A DNA stretch of 64,000 bases from Blepharisma stoltei (Eukaryota; Ciliophora; Heterotrichea; Heterotrichida; Blepharismidae). The stretch is taken from NCBI GenBank assembly GCA_914767885.1, contig CAJZBQ010000001.1, forward strand, positions 827,174 to 891,173. The letters run 5' to 3'. The notes under the pieces are model-generated. The model saw only the letters and a list, made by a program, of their open reading frames with translations, had not been told where the DNA came from and made no database searches. Below, piece after piece: positions 34,301 through 43,942 of this stretch; the first letter of the stretch is position 1; every line of letters begins with the position of its first letter. The position numbers and the translations under genes are program-made.

Positions 34301-34477
34301 GATAATATATGCTAAAAGCCTGCTAGTATTATCAGTGATTTTCTTATAATATGGGATCTCGTAGCACTTGCTTGATATCATATCATCATTGTTGCAACTA
34401 TTGATAGGTGAGTAATTTCTTGGAAGCAAGCATACGCTTTTATGTTGGATTTTGCTTGGATCTTCTAAATTTACCAC
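31390..34477 (-). CDS. Pentapeptide-WD40 repeat protein WD40-C
   Basis: C-terminal part (from 33697 to 31390, 660 codons after removing 32399-32723) has pentapeptide repeats (GADLSEALIINTDFQGSNL) then WD40 blades (SPDGNFVATGSYDESLRIW, FSPCGKYLATASNNK). The ORF at 33917-34477 reads on into it if a 121-bp TA IES (33805-33925) is removed (FWKASY joined to LTAGNRSN), making one gene with a different N-terminal domain from WD40-A/B. One base is then missing near 33715 (a run of four A; five would give WKLEKKLLGIILQSK), either a lesion or a sequencing error. The true start is unclear: the 34477 codon is GTG, preceded by in-frame TAG. N-terminal ~190 residues unrecognised. Confidence 0.72.
32399..32723. 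mobile_element. 325-bp MITE-type IES in WD40-C
   Basis: TA 32397-32398 and 32722-32723. Right end GGGAGGGAGGAG. Removal joins IKFLV to SHSEFKWFNEQLFSMLSVCYSP between two blades. Confidence 0.82.
33805..33925. mobile_element. Candidate 121-bp TA IES in WD40-C
   Basis: AT-rich, stops in all frames. Removal between TA 33803-33804 and 33924-33925 links two coding stretches in frame. No paralogue to test the junction. Confidence 0.5.
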
Positions 34478-34844
34478 CTATTTTGAGCAAGTATGCTTTT
34501 TAATTTTGTATTTAATGATTAATTAATATATTTTTTATACAAATATGTTTTATTCACAAAAATAGAAAATTCAAAATGGTGTTGTTCCCTCACTAGCGGG
34601 CGAATAAGTGCTTCATAAAATGCTCCTTGCAAAGTAAATGCTCATTTTCTACGCACACACAAACGAAAGCAGGAAAATTTTTACAGCTCTTTATTTCACA
34701 TTGCAAGGGCATATTTGTTTTAGATTCAGAAATGAATAATTATTGTAACTTAAAGGAGAAATCCACTGAACACTTTTGGCGAAATAATTCATTTAATTAA
34801 ATCTTTAATAGAAAATAACTCACAAATAATCGAAATTTATTATC
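34478..34844. other. Divergent spacer WD40-C / kinesin
   Basis: About 370 bp between divergently oriented genes, so it should hold both promoters. A short MITE-like end (CTCACTAGCGGGCGAA) lies near 34588. No specific motif recognised. Confidence 0.4.
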
Positions 34845-37624
34845 ATGGAACCAAGTTATGATCTCTCCCAAGACAACACCCTCGTCCTTTGCCGATTCAG
34901 GCCTCACAATGACTTTGAGCGAGAATTCTCTAGTAAAGAAATCGTGGAAATTGCCCAAGACAGCCAATCAGTGACTATCTTCCAAACAAAAGAAAAAGGA
35001 GAGCCACTCTCCTTTCCCTTTGACTACGTTTTTGATGAAAACGACACCCAGTCCACTGTATATGAAAAGGCTGCTCGGCCAATTGTAGATGGTGTAATGG
35101 AAGGCGTAAACGGCACAATTTTCGCATATGGGCAAACCTCAGGAGGTAAAACCTACACAATGACAGGTCCAAATTTTGAAGACCCAGTTGATATGGGATT
35201 AATTCCACGAATGATCACCAATGTTTTTTACCAAATCGAGAACTCCTTACTTCCTCATTAATGATCTAAATTTTAATATCCAATATATGCACTCAGAAAA
35301 ATTATATGAAAATAAGACATTTTATAACTTATAACCCTATATAGGTTTCTTTATCAAATAATAGATGATTGAACGAACAAGTCAGATTCTATCAAAGGGA
35401 CGAGCTGGATTTCTATACCTGGAAGGGCTAAAGTGACATGCTAAAAATTGTTGGCAAGTGTGAACAAAGGTGACAAGCAAACGCTCCAATTTTTAAAATG
35501 GCTTTATTATAAAAATTAATTTTGAATTTACGATACCCTTTTAGACTAAAATTTATCAGAAATAATATATATTTTTAAATATTTTTTATATTTTTATGCA
35601 TTTGGAGGGTATGGACTATATTTTGTTAATTGATTTAAAAAAAATTTGCAATATATAGATATGTTCGATCAAGGATCGGGTTTTATTTTTCAAAAAATTT
35701 CATCAATTATGTGAGAGTCAGAACACTTGGAATTCACCGTAAGAGTCTCTTACAGTGAAATTTATATGGAAAAAATCAGAGATCTCCTTGCACCTGAGCA
35801 TGACAATTTAAAGATAAGAGAAAATAAAATCATGGGTGTCTATGTGGAAGGAATAACAGAAAGTTACACTTCTACAGGAGATGAAGTGTTTGAATGAATG
35901 AAATACGGCACAAAAAACAGGACAGTTGGGGCGAACAATATGAATATGAAGTCATCAAGGTCCCATGCAATTTTTTCTATGACTGTAAGCCAGACAAATA
36001 AGCTGGACTATACTACAAGGATAGCTAAACTTCATATGGTTGACTTGGCAGGGTCTGAAAAAGTATCAAAAACTGGAGCGGAAGGTCTCAGACTTGAAGA
36101 AGCGAAATTAATAAATAAATCGCTGACAACTCTAGGGATCGTCATTACTGCTCTTACAGAGTCCAAAAAGAGCCACGTTCCTTATAGATCTTCTAAGTTA
36201 ACTCGGCTTCTTCAGCAGTCTCTTGGAGGAAATGGGAAAATGTCTCTGATTATCTGCTGTTCTCCATCACTTTATAACGAGCAAGAAACAATCAGTTCGC
36301 TGAGGTTTGGAGCTCGAGCCAAACTTATTAAAAATACCCCAAAAGTAAATAGAGAATACACCCTTGCAGAGCTAAAGCTACTTTTAGCACAAGCAAGAGA
36401 AGAAATCAGGAGAAAAGACAAACGAATCAAAGTCCTTGAAGACCTTCTGAGACAAGCTGGAATTGCAATCCCAGAAATGGTTGATTTAGATGAAAGCGAT
36501 TTTGAGGACGAATACAGAGATGGAGCCTATGCAGATGTGATACAAGAGCTAGAAGATCTTAGGTCTAGGCTTTCAGAAGAAGTGGAAAATAGCTTGAAAC
36601 TTAAAGAAGACGTAAAAGAAGCACAGACAGAGTCTGAAGAGTATAAAAGTGTCTATAGTGTCATGGAGCAACATATCAAATATATGGACTCCCAAATTAA
36701 AAATTTCGAAAATTCTCAAAAAGAAAAAGAAGATCTTATTGAAAAATTGACTGTTGGCAAAGAGTCATATGAGGCTGAGCTGTCTGCTATAACTACAAAA
36801 ATGCTTGAGCAAGAACAAAAATTAAATGAAAGAGAAGTAGAAATAGAAATCCTAAAAAATAAGCTAAAAAACATGAAAGGTGATGTGGTACAACAGCAAA
36901 GGACTGAAGAAGACCAAAGGAATGAGGTGAAAAAAGAAATTTATAGAAAATATACAGTAAGCCATCAGCTTCCTCCTATTAAAGAGTCTACTATTGAGTC
37001 AGTCAGTGATGAAGTCTACGATGAGCAGAAGTGACGAGAAGAAAAAAGAAAAATGATAACAAATTTTCCATTAATAAACATAAAAATAATTTAAAAAAAT
37101 TAAAAATAATATTCATATAAAATAATATAAGAGACTTACAAAAACGTATATCTCAAGTTGTAGACCTCGAACTTGCCCTTGAAGAAGCTCGAGAAAACTA
37201 TGCCACTTTAGAACTTACTATGTCTGAAGGAGAAAGAGCACTTAAAAAGAAAACTGATGTGCTTGAGCGAAATCTAGAACAACTAACACTAATGTACCAT
37301 CAGCTAGCAAGCCAAAAATCAGCACTATCTGTAGACAAACAAGTCGCTGAAAGAAAAAGCCAAAGACTTCAAGAAAAAATAAGGATTCTTGAAGATCAGC
37401 TGAAAAAGGCCAATGTAGAGCTTGATAAATGCCAGCGCGAAATTAAATATTTAACAGAAACTTTTGAAAAGACCTCAAAACTAAGCATGCTAGGAAGCTC
37501 AGGCGGACTTGGAGCTATTGTCCCCAGTGGAAGAATCCGAAAATCAATTAAAGGTGGAGTTGGTTCTTTTAAGCCTCAAATCCCTGAAGTCACAAGAAAT
37601 TACTCAGTTTCAATCAATATGTAA
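34845..37624 (+). CDS. Kinesin, N-terminal motor, kinesin-1-like (about 753 aa)
   Basis: Microtubule motor. The motor domain begins near residue 12 (LVLCRFRPHND). The P-loop GQTSGGKT is near 96-103, then switch I (NMNMKSSRSH), switch II (VDLAGSEK), the microtubule-binding loop (PYRSSKLTRLLQQSLGG) and the neck sequence KNTPKVNREYTLAELK. The rest is coiled coil (heptads rich in E/K), with a short basic tail. The neck and stalk resemble conventional kinesin heavy chain. An insertion at about 35253-35699 interrupts the motor domain and a 71-bp IES (37059-37129) the stalk. With both removed the length is 754 codons. One Trp in each junction region is TGA. ATG at 34845 has the expected distance to the first beta strand. 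Confidence 0.92.
35253..35699. mobile_element. About 447-bp insertion in the kinesin motor domain
   Basis: Motor similarity stops at FYQIENS and resumes at ESEHLEFTVRVSY. The flanks carry a weak direct repeat (TTCCTCATTAATG against TTCATCAATTATG) that gives an in-frame join of 447 bp. A join between TAs is also in frame but adds about a dozen residues. The exact junction is unresolved. Confidence 0.6.
37059..37129. mobile_element. 71-bp TA IES in the kinesin stalk
   Basis: TA 37057-37058 and 37128-37129. Removal joins REEKRKM to IRDLQKRISQVVD and keeps the coiled coil in register. Confidence 0.9.
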
Positions 37625-37713
37625 AATTAGGCGGCTTCTTAAAGTAAATAAGTATGTGCTGAATCTCCTCTTGTTCTTCCTTGTGTGTGTTTAAATGGAA
37701 TTCTAAGTAAAGC

Positions 37714-39649
37714 TTACACAACGCTAATGTCAGCTTTTTTTTCAGTCTCTTTTGTAATGGTTGCTTCGGAAACGTAGCCTCTCATGATCACTAAAAGAGT
37801 GTCAAATCCTGCCAGAGAAACGCCAAATCTTGTTATGTCTTTTATGATGCGGTTGAATGACCGTCGTTTTAGCTTCCCGCTCCTGGCTCGGAATATTTTG
37901 TCTAGATCTAGGCTTGATAATGATTTTGTTATAAAACTGATTTTATAGCATAGAGATATGCATCTCGCGTTTGAGTCCTGAGTAAAGGGTACAGTTACTG
38001 ATAAAGATAAATTGATAGCTCCAGGCTCACAATGGTTTAAAGCAAACTCTATTAGGCAGCGGATAAGCATAGAGTGCTTTTCGGAATCCCCAAGGACATA
38101 GGGAGGCAGACTTGGAGATTTTGAGAGCTCGACGAATGAATTGATTTTGTCTGTCCTTAAAGATAGCTCCTATATTGTAATTACATCAATAATGCCTTTT
38201 ACTTCTTTTTCTGGAGAAAAATTTTCACTTGAAAATTCGAATTTCCCATAGAATTGAGACTGCAGCACAAAAACCGACTGAAATCGGTATAGCACGTCTT
38301 TAGAGAACGCCATAAGTTCTTTGCAAGGGGATTGAGACTGGCAGCAAAATTTTCTGAGCTCGAAATTCAGTACATCCAGCTTCGATCCAAAATCTTTATA
38401 CAGCGAAGTCAAAAGTTTCCTTTGTTTGAAAAACTCTGAAATATCAGAAATACAAATAACAATGCATTCATCGTTATTTCACCTCAGTAATGAGGAAAAC
38501 AATTGCAGACCCTCTACATCATTTTCATTTATAATCGAAATTTCTTCAAGCGTCAAGTCTTTTTTGTATGTTTTTTGCAGAAAAGCCTTAATTTTATACT
38601 GGTTGTCTTCGTCAAATAATTTCTCGAATGGCTTTCCCTTAATATCCTTACTTGATAAAATTACTGACGCTTGTTTATTGTGATCCAAAACTTTCCAATT
38701 TTTCCCAAGAAAAACAATTCCGCAAGGGAAGTTTTCTAGGAGTCCTTTTAAATCTTCCTGGAATTTGTCATCGTCTGCAATCTTGTAGTAAAATTCTCTT
38801 AATGCATTTTCTATATGTAATGCAAAGAAAAAAAAAGTGACGCAAGCGATGACGATCCCTATAACGTCAAACTCAAAGCACAGTAATAATATCAATAATT
38901 TCAAAAGAAAAGTGACGATCCACTTATATGGTTCACGAGCTGATAAAAAAACTAAATTAAAATTACCAAGAACCAAGCATGGGACGAAATAGAGACAGCT
39001 GCTTAATATATTCGGTTTGTATTGAAGTCAAAAGCTGGCAGTTAAATAGGGAATCTGAGTTAAAATCCATGACTTTGAAGAATAATTGCGTAGCAAATAC
39101 ACAAATATCGCGGAAGTTGTGTAATAAATTGCAGCTGATAAATCAATATCTTCTTTAAGAGCAAGTGTAAAGAAAATTGGAATATTAACTCCTCCCGAGC
39201 AAACAAAAAAAAATCTTGTTCGCTCACAGAGGGGGTTAATTGTTTTTTTTAAAATTTGTATATAAAATTTTAAAGAAAAATTTTTAAGAATTTAAAAAAA
39301 TCCCATTTCTCAAAAATTGGGATGCAAATATTGATTAATTTGTAAACTTTTATGTTTTAAAACACAATTGTTTAGAATTAGCTCGAAATTTCATGATACT
39401 AATTATCATTTATATATCCAAATTTTTTCCCCATAAAAAATTTTTCTATTAAAATAATATTTGTTCGAGTGATTTTTTGGGCAAAGAATAGGGATTTTTC
39501 TAATGGTTTTGTTCGCTCACGGAGGGGGGAGTAAGCAGAATAATTGTATAGCTTCATGGAATCAGTTGTTCATTCACTTTATTTTCATAGTCTTTGAATT
39601 TTAGATTGTTTTGTAAGAACTGAAAAGAGATGTCTAGGAATTTATCCAT
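37714..39649 (-). CDS. Membrane PAS protein with degenerate histidine-kinase-like core (524 aa)
   Basis: ATG at 39649 (MDKFLDISFQFL). Several hydrophobic segments are followed by a PAS-like stretch (LLENFPCGIVFLGKNWKVLDHNKQA), a helical region, and an N-box-like helix (LIRCLIEFALNHC). The glycine-rich ATP lid motifs (DTGxGI, GxGLGL) are absent, as is a clear H-box. Removing the IES 39188-39533 and a 15-nt intron (38170-38184) gives 525 codons. Converges with the kinesin (90 bp between stops). Most likely a pseudokinase relative of sensor kinases; partner unknown. Confidence 0.75.
38170..38184 (-). other. 15-nt spliceosomal intron
   Basis: Coding-strand sequence GTAATTACAATATAG, exactly 15 nt, GT...TAG. 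Without removal there is an in-frame TAG; with removal IID joins ELSLRTDK. Heterotrich ciliates are known for 15-16-nt introns of this form. Confidence 0.9.
39188..39533. mobile_element. 346-bp MITE-type IES
   Basis: TAA flanks. Left terminal hairpin (CTCCCGAGCAAAC...GTTCGCTCACAGAGGGGG), right end ACGGAGGGGGGAG. Removal joins TIILL to NIPIFFTLALKED in a membrane segment. Confidence 0.9.
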
Positions 39650-41591
39650 TTATTATTAGAAAGTAATTAAATAAATGTCTGGCTCAGATTTTAAATTGAT
39701 TATCTCACAAAATATTGAAAAATGAAGAATGGGAGGATTGGATAGTTTTGTTTAAATAATTTGGCATTAGTGGTCTAAACTGCGATTAAATGAGATTTTA
39801 ATGTCATTGAGCATTTAGTGCCCTATTTTAATAACCGCATAAATTAGCAATTGGTAAAAACTGATAGAAGGAATTCTCTTATCCCCTTGGCTCGCAAGAA
39901 ATTTTTTCCCTTTAGAGGAGGAGTAGATAGGATCTTTTTTTTAATATATACATTAAAAATTTTTTGGAAGAGAAAATCTATAAAATTTAGTTTGAGATTT
40001 TGTCACAATCATTAAATTGATTGTTAAAATTATTTTTTATAAAAATTCTTTATATTAAAAAATTTACTTCAAAAAATAAGGGGTGAGCTAAGACCTTGCG
40101 TAAAAATACCTAAATATTGGGGAATAGGTTGCTATTGATTTTGAATTATGAGAATCTGAAGAATTTTGTGTTCTATACTGAATTGGCCTACTGATGCATT
40201 TAAATATTTTAGCATATTTATTTTTGAATATTATGACAGAATTATTTATGGGAATTGATATAGCCATGAAAACAATGAACTAGGTATTATTAAGTGATTT
40301 TCATCTATTACGCTATCCATTTTTTTGAAATTTATTTTTGATCTCATTGAGAAGAGGTTTTTAAGTCTAAAAGTAACCTATTATTGTTTTTGTTTTTTTA
40401 AGTTGTTTGAGTATTAACCTAAACACATTCACTTTGATAATGCAGGGAATAAAATTGTCTAATTTAAACAGAATTTTTTAATTCAGAATTAAAGAAAACA
40501 GAATTTGGAAATCTATTAAATTTGAATTTTGAAATATATACATAAAATGGCCGGCGACGAGCGACCCGTCCTTCCGTGGCGGGTGTCCTTATGTATACCG
40601 GACGTGATTTTTGGATGCGGAGAGCTACTCAAGGGGAGAGTTAGCCTCGAGGCGAGAGGCCCAGCCCAATTTCCGCTGATTTGGGACTTGACCCCGGGCA
40701 GCAGTTTTTCGCATTCTTTTTGCCAGTAGCGCCGAGGCCCAGACTCGGTGTCCGAAAGAGGCAGGGTGAGTTACCTGCCTAAGCTACTTGGTGGCTTAGC
40801 CCCGAATCCCGCAAGGGGTTGAGTTCTTTCTTGGAGATAATCCGGGAAAGAGGGGAGGCGAAGCTCGACTTGGAGAACTCTGGGCACAAGTCTCTCCAGT
40901 TAAAAGGGTCCCGTTAATGGGGCGATCTGGCGTAGGAGAGGGCAGTGTTTGGGGTCAACTTGGGCGACACAACAAGTTGGAAATGGAGGCGGTCAGCAAA
41001 GACAGTATGACTCTGTCCCTTGACCTTTACCTCTACCGAGAAACCGGGGGTTTCGGCCCGGGCTTGTTGTGGGTACGTTCTGCTACCCTGCAAGTGCGTT
41101 CGCACTTGCGGCATGCAATCCACGAAGTAGGGACTATAAATACCCATCTTAAATCTAATCTAATCTAATCTTGAATTTTGAAATCTATTTAATTTTAATT
41201 TAGAATGCTAAAGATTGAAATTGATAAGAAAAATACTTTTTTAACTAATATTCATGTTTTCATCTAATTTTCAAAGTTTTTTTTTCAAATTCTTCAATAG
41301 TTAATTACAATTTTTCAAAAAGAAATTTTTAGAAACTGGAGTGCATTAATATGATTGAATTGAATAGTTATATTGAATGTATACGATGTTTGCTAAAGTA
41401 AATTATATTTAAACTCGTTTTTGCATTTAGAGTGCGATGATTCTTAGCAGGCATTATAATGATAAAGCTGTTTACATTAGAAGTAATATAAATACAGCCT
41501 TAGGGCAATTTCCTTATTAATTAATGATGAACTACTCTGCATATTCTGAAGCCAGGTTTAAAATAAAATTAAGATTCAATTAAGTTAATTA
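39650..41591. other. Long intergenic region with a GC-rich repeat
   Basis: AT-rich and without coding signal apart from the repeat at 40536-41184. It is upstream of the PAS protein and downstream of carbonic anhydrase 1. Confidence 0.5.
40536..41184 (+). mobile_element. GC-rich insertion, family B, 649 bp, 14-bp direct repeats
   Basis: TTGAATTTTGAAAT at 40522-40535 and 41171-41184, identical. The insert is strikingly GC-rich in an AT-rich spacer and ends in a short tandem tail (AATCT repeated). These are features of target-primed retroposons (SINE-like). It contains hairpins such as TGCAAGTGCG/CGCACTTGC. The homologous but diverged copy is at 12823-13836. ORFs here are short and not credible genes. 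Confidence 0.8.
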
Positions 41592-42479
41592 TTATTCGAA
41601 ATGAATAATTGACCTGTCATTCAAAGGCTGCGCTTCTCTATAGTTTCCTTTCCCTCCAGCAAAGCTATGGTTTCCACTCCAATGCCGTGTGAAAAACTCC
41701 AGCTGCTCACTATTGATTGAGTTCAGATGAGGATTCAAAAACCAAAGTACAGGCTCAAACAAAGGAGGAGTAGTCAATGACCCTTCATAGAAATACAAGC
41801 ATTTCATCTTCGGGATCATCAAATTCATATCGATAGAAGTAGGCTCTGCCTCGCTTCTGATCACATTTTCCAAGAATGGGTTTGCTCTGCCATCATTTCT
41901 AAAGAAAAACCCAAACACAAGGAGATTTGATGGATTCGACCTTTCTTTATGCACAACGTGTAGCTCAAGGTCATATCTCTGCCCATATAACAAGTGCTCG
42001 CTGCTTGCATGGAAGTGAAACTGCGCAATGTCGAAAATACGAGGGTTTTCTTCAAACAGCGAGTTTACTAGAAGGCTGCCAAAGTTTCCTCTCACAATGA
42101 AGGTTCTTGGGTTGAACTCCCCTTTGGCTGTATGTGGAGAATAATTGATGTTGAGGGGGAAATACCAGCGGTTCTTTAAGATGTCGGAGGCGTTAATGAT
42201 TGCGTGGGGGTCTATGTTGATTGGAGATTGATGAGGACCACATGGCCATTCATGCGCCCATTCAGCTTCTTTATGTTCGCCATACTCCCACTCGTCTTCT
42301 TCTGGAAATTTTCCAGTTTGAGTTTGGTGATGGCCGAGTAACGTCAAAAGTCTTAAAACATTGTTAACCTTGGATTCGTTGGTAAGCTTTGCAGAGTCCA
42401 ATTTTTGCCTAAGAGCTTGGTTTATTTCTACGTGTGCTGCCTCACGTCCATGATCTTTGTGGTGGTGCCCGTGTTCCAT
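41592..42479 (-). CDS. Alpha-carbonic anhydrase 1 (295 aa)
   Basis: Interconverts CO2 and bicarbonate using zinc. Family signature and all three zinc histidines are visible: HFH in AQFHFHASSEHL and the third in LELHVVHKE. QSPINID, the C-terminal GSLTTPP (substrate pocket Thr) and GNYREAQPLNDR are also conserved. The N-terminus is hydrophilic and His-rich (MEHGHHHKDHG) with no signal peptide, so probably cytosolic. Uninterrupted ORF. It is a tandem paralogue of the gene at 42917-43807, same orientation, 437 bp apart. Confidence 0.95.
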   Translation of the reverse strand: MEHGHHHKDHGREAAHVEINQALRQKLDSAKLTNESKVNNVLRLLTLLGHHQTQTGKFPEEDEWEYGEHKEAEWAHEWPCGPHQSPINIDPHAIINASDILKNRWYFPLNINYSPHTAKGEFNPRTFIVRGNFGSLLVNSLFEENPRIFDIAQFHFHASSEHLLYGQRYDLELHVVHKERSNPSNLLVFGFFFRNDGRANPFLENVIRSEAEPTSIDMNLMIPKMKCLYFYEGSLTTPPLFEPVLWFLNPHLNSINSEQLEFFTRHWSGNHSFAGGKGNYREAQPLNDRSIIHFE

Positions 42480-42916
42480 GATTGATTATAAGCCAATGCT
42501 AAAATGGCTGATTAAGTTCTAAGAAATAAAAGAAGCTATCAAATTTCATTTGAGTCGATTTTTCTTGGATATAAACAGGCAATGCTGAGACAGAGAAAAT
42601 AAAGTTTGATCAATCAAAAAAACATCAATTAAACTCTTAAATTGCGATCTGAAGAGGAGTAGAAGAAAGTATTTTGGAATTATACATTTCGATTTGTGCA
42701 ATAAAAGTCCCCAAAAATAATACATATATATAAATTGTTGTTAGGCACAATAATTTCAAAAGCATACGGTTTATAAGGAATAAGAAAATTTATCGAATAA
42801 TTCAATTTACTTAAATGAGCATGAGAAAGTGATTTTGAAAAGCTGTTTGTGTATTCAAGCCCAAAATATCAAATGATGTTAACAGTAGAAGAGCAACTAA
42901 TGTCTCTCTTACTTAA
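42480..42916. other. Spacer between carbonic anhydrase genes
   Basis: 437 bp AT-rich, upstream of gene 1 and downstream of gene 2. No repeat or element recognised. Confidence 0.5.
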
Positions 42917-43807
42917 TTATTCAAAATAAATTACTGCTCTCCCATTTGGTGGCTGAAGCTCTCTATAATTTCCTTTCCCTCCCGCAAAGGCAGGATTCAT
43001 CCCCCACTGCCTTGCGAAAAATTCCAGCTGCTCTCTATTCACCGACAGAACATGTCCAACTACAAACCAAAGCACAGTCTCAAACGCAGGCGGTGTCGTC
43101 AGCGATCCTTCATAATAAAACACTCCTGACTTCTGCGGAATTAATAAATTCATATCTATATAAGTTGGCTCCAAAGAGCTTCTTATCACCTGATCAATAA
43201 ATGGGTTTCTGACTCCATCCTCTTTAAATACGAACCCAAGCACAGCAATATTATTAGTATTGCTCCTTTCCTTATGAACTACATGCATTTCTAAATCATA
43301 TCTCCGACCGTTCAGTAAATGTTCAGAAGGTGCATGAAAGTGAAACTGAGCCTCATCAAAAATTCTTGACTGGTCCTGATGGATAAAAGAATTAACTGCG
43401 AGGTTCCCTAAATTTCCTTGGACTATGAAAGTTTTAGCATTAAAATTCCCTTTCAGAGAAGTAGGATGGTAGTGAAGTCTAATTGGGAAATGAGGCCGAT
43501 GCAGGAATTCTGCACTTTTAAAAGTGATGTCAGGGTCAATGTTGATAGGAGATTGGAAATAGCCGATGTGGCAGATCCTACACCATTCAGCTTCGTGATG
43601 AGCTCCGTACTCCCATTCATCTTCTTCAGGCCAACGCCCAGTTTGGGTTTGGTGAAAATCCAGCGCTCTTAGGGGCTTTACTACAGCTTCAAGCTGATTT
43701 GGGTTCATAAAACTATTTGGCTTAATTTTTGCTTCAACTGCCAATCTATGCTGGTCAGTATCATTATAATTATAGCTTGGGTAAGGAATATATTGGCCTT
43801 GATCCAT
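42917..43807 (-). CDS. Alpha-carbonic anhydrase 2 (296 aa)
   Basis: Same family as the neighbouring gene: zinc ligands in AQFHFHAPSEHL and LEMHVVHKE, with QSPINID, GSLTTPP and GNYRELQPPNGRAVIYFE. About 60% alike by eye. The N-terminus (MDQGQYIPYPSYNYND) is hydrophilic, so no secretion signal. No insertion. The pair is a simple tandem duplication, older than the kinase expansion judging by divergence. Confidence 0.95.
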   Translation of the reverse strand: MDQGQYIPYPSYNYNDTDQHRLAVEAKIKPNSFMNPNQLEAVVKPLRALDFHQTQTGRWPEEDEWEYGAHHEAEWCRICHIGYFQSPINIDPDITFKSAEFLHRPHFPIRLHYHPTSLKGNFNAKTFIVQGNLGNLAVNSFIHQDQSRIFDEAQFHFHAPSEHLLNGRRYDLEMHVVHKERSNTNNIAVLGFVFKEDGVRNPFIDQVIRSSLEPTYIDMNLLIPQKSGVFYYEGSLTTPPAFETVLWFVVGHVLSVNREQLEFFARQWGMNPAFAGGKGNYRELQPPNGRAVIYFE

Positions 43808-43942
43808 TTATACCTTTATCTTGTTAAGATAAATTACCATTTATTCGACAAACCAATTTTCCTCTATTTCGTTAAAATTCGCTTTATTTTATGAATAAAT
43901 TATGATAAGTCAGCTGATTATTCTCTTTAATATTCTATCCAA

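Noticed and set aside
40529-41168. ORFs of 66-83 codons near 40.5-41.2 kb
   Set aside because: Inside the family B SINE-like repeat; no conservation of frame with the diverged copy at 12.8-13.8 kb.
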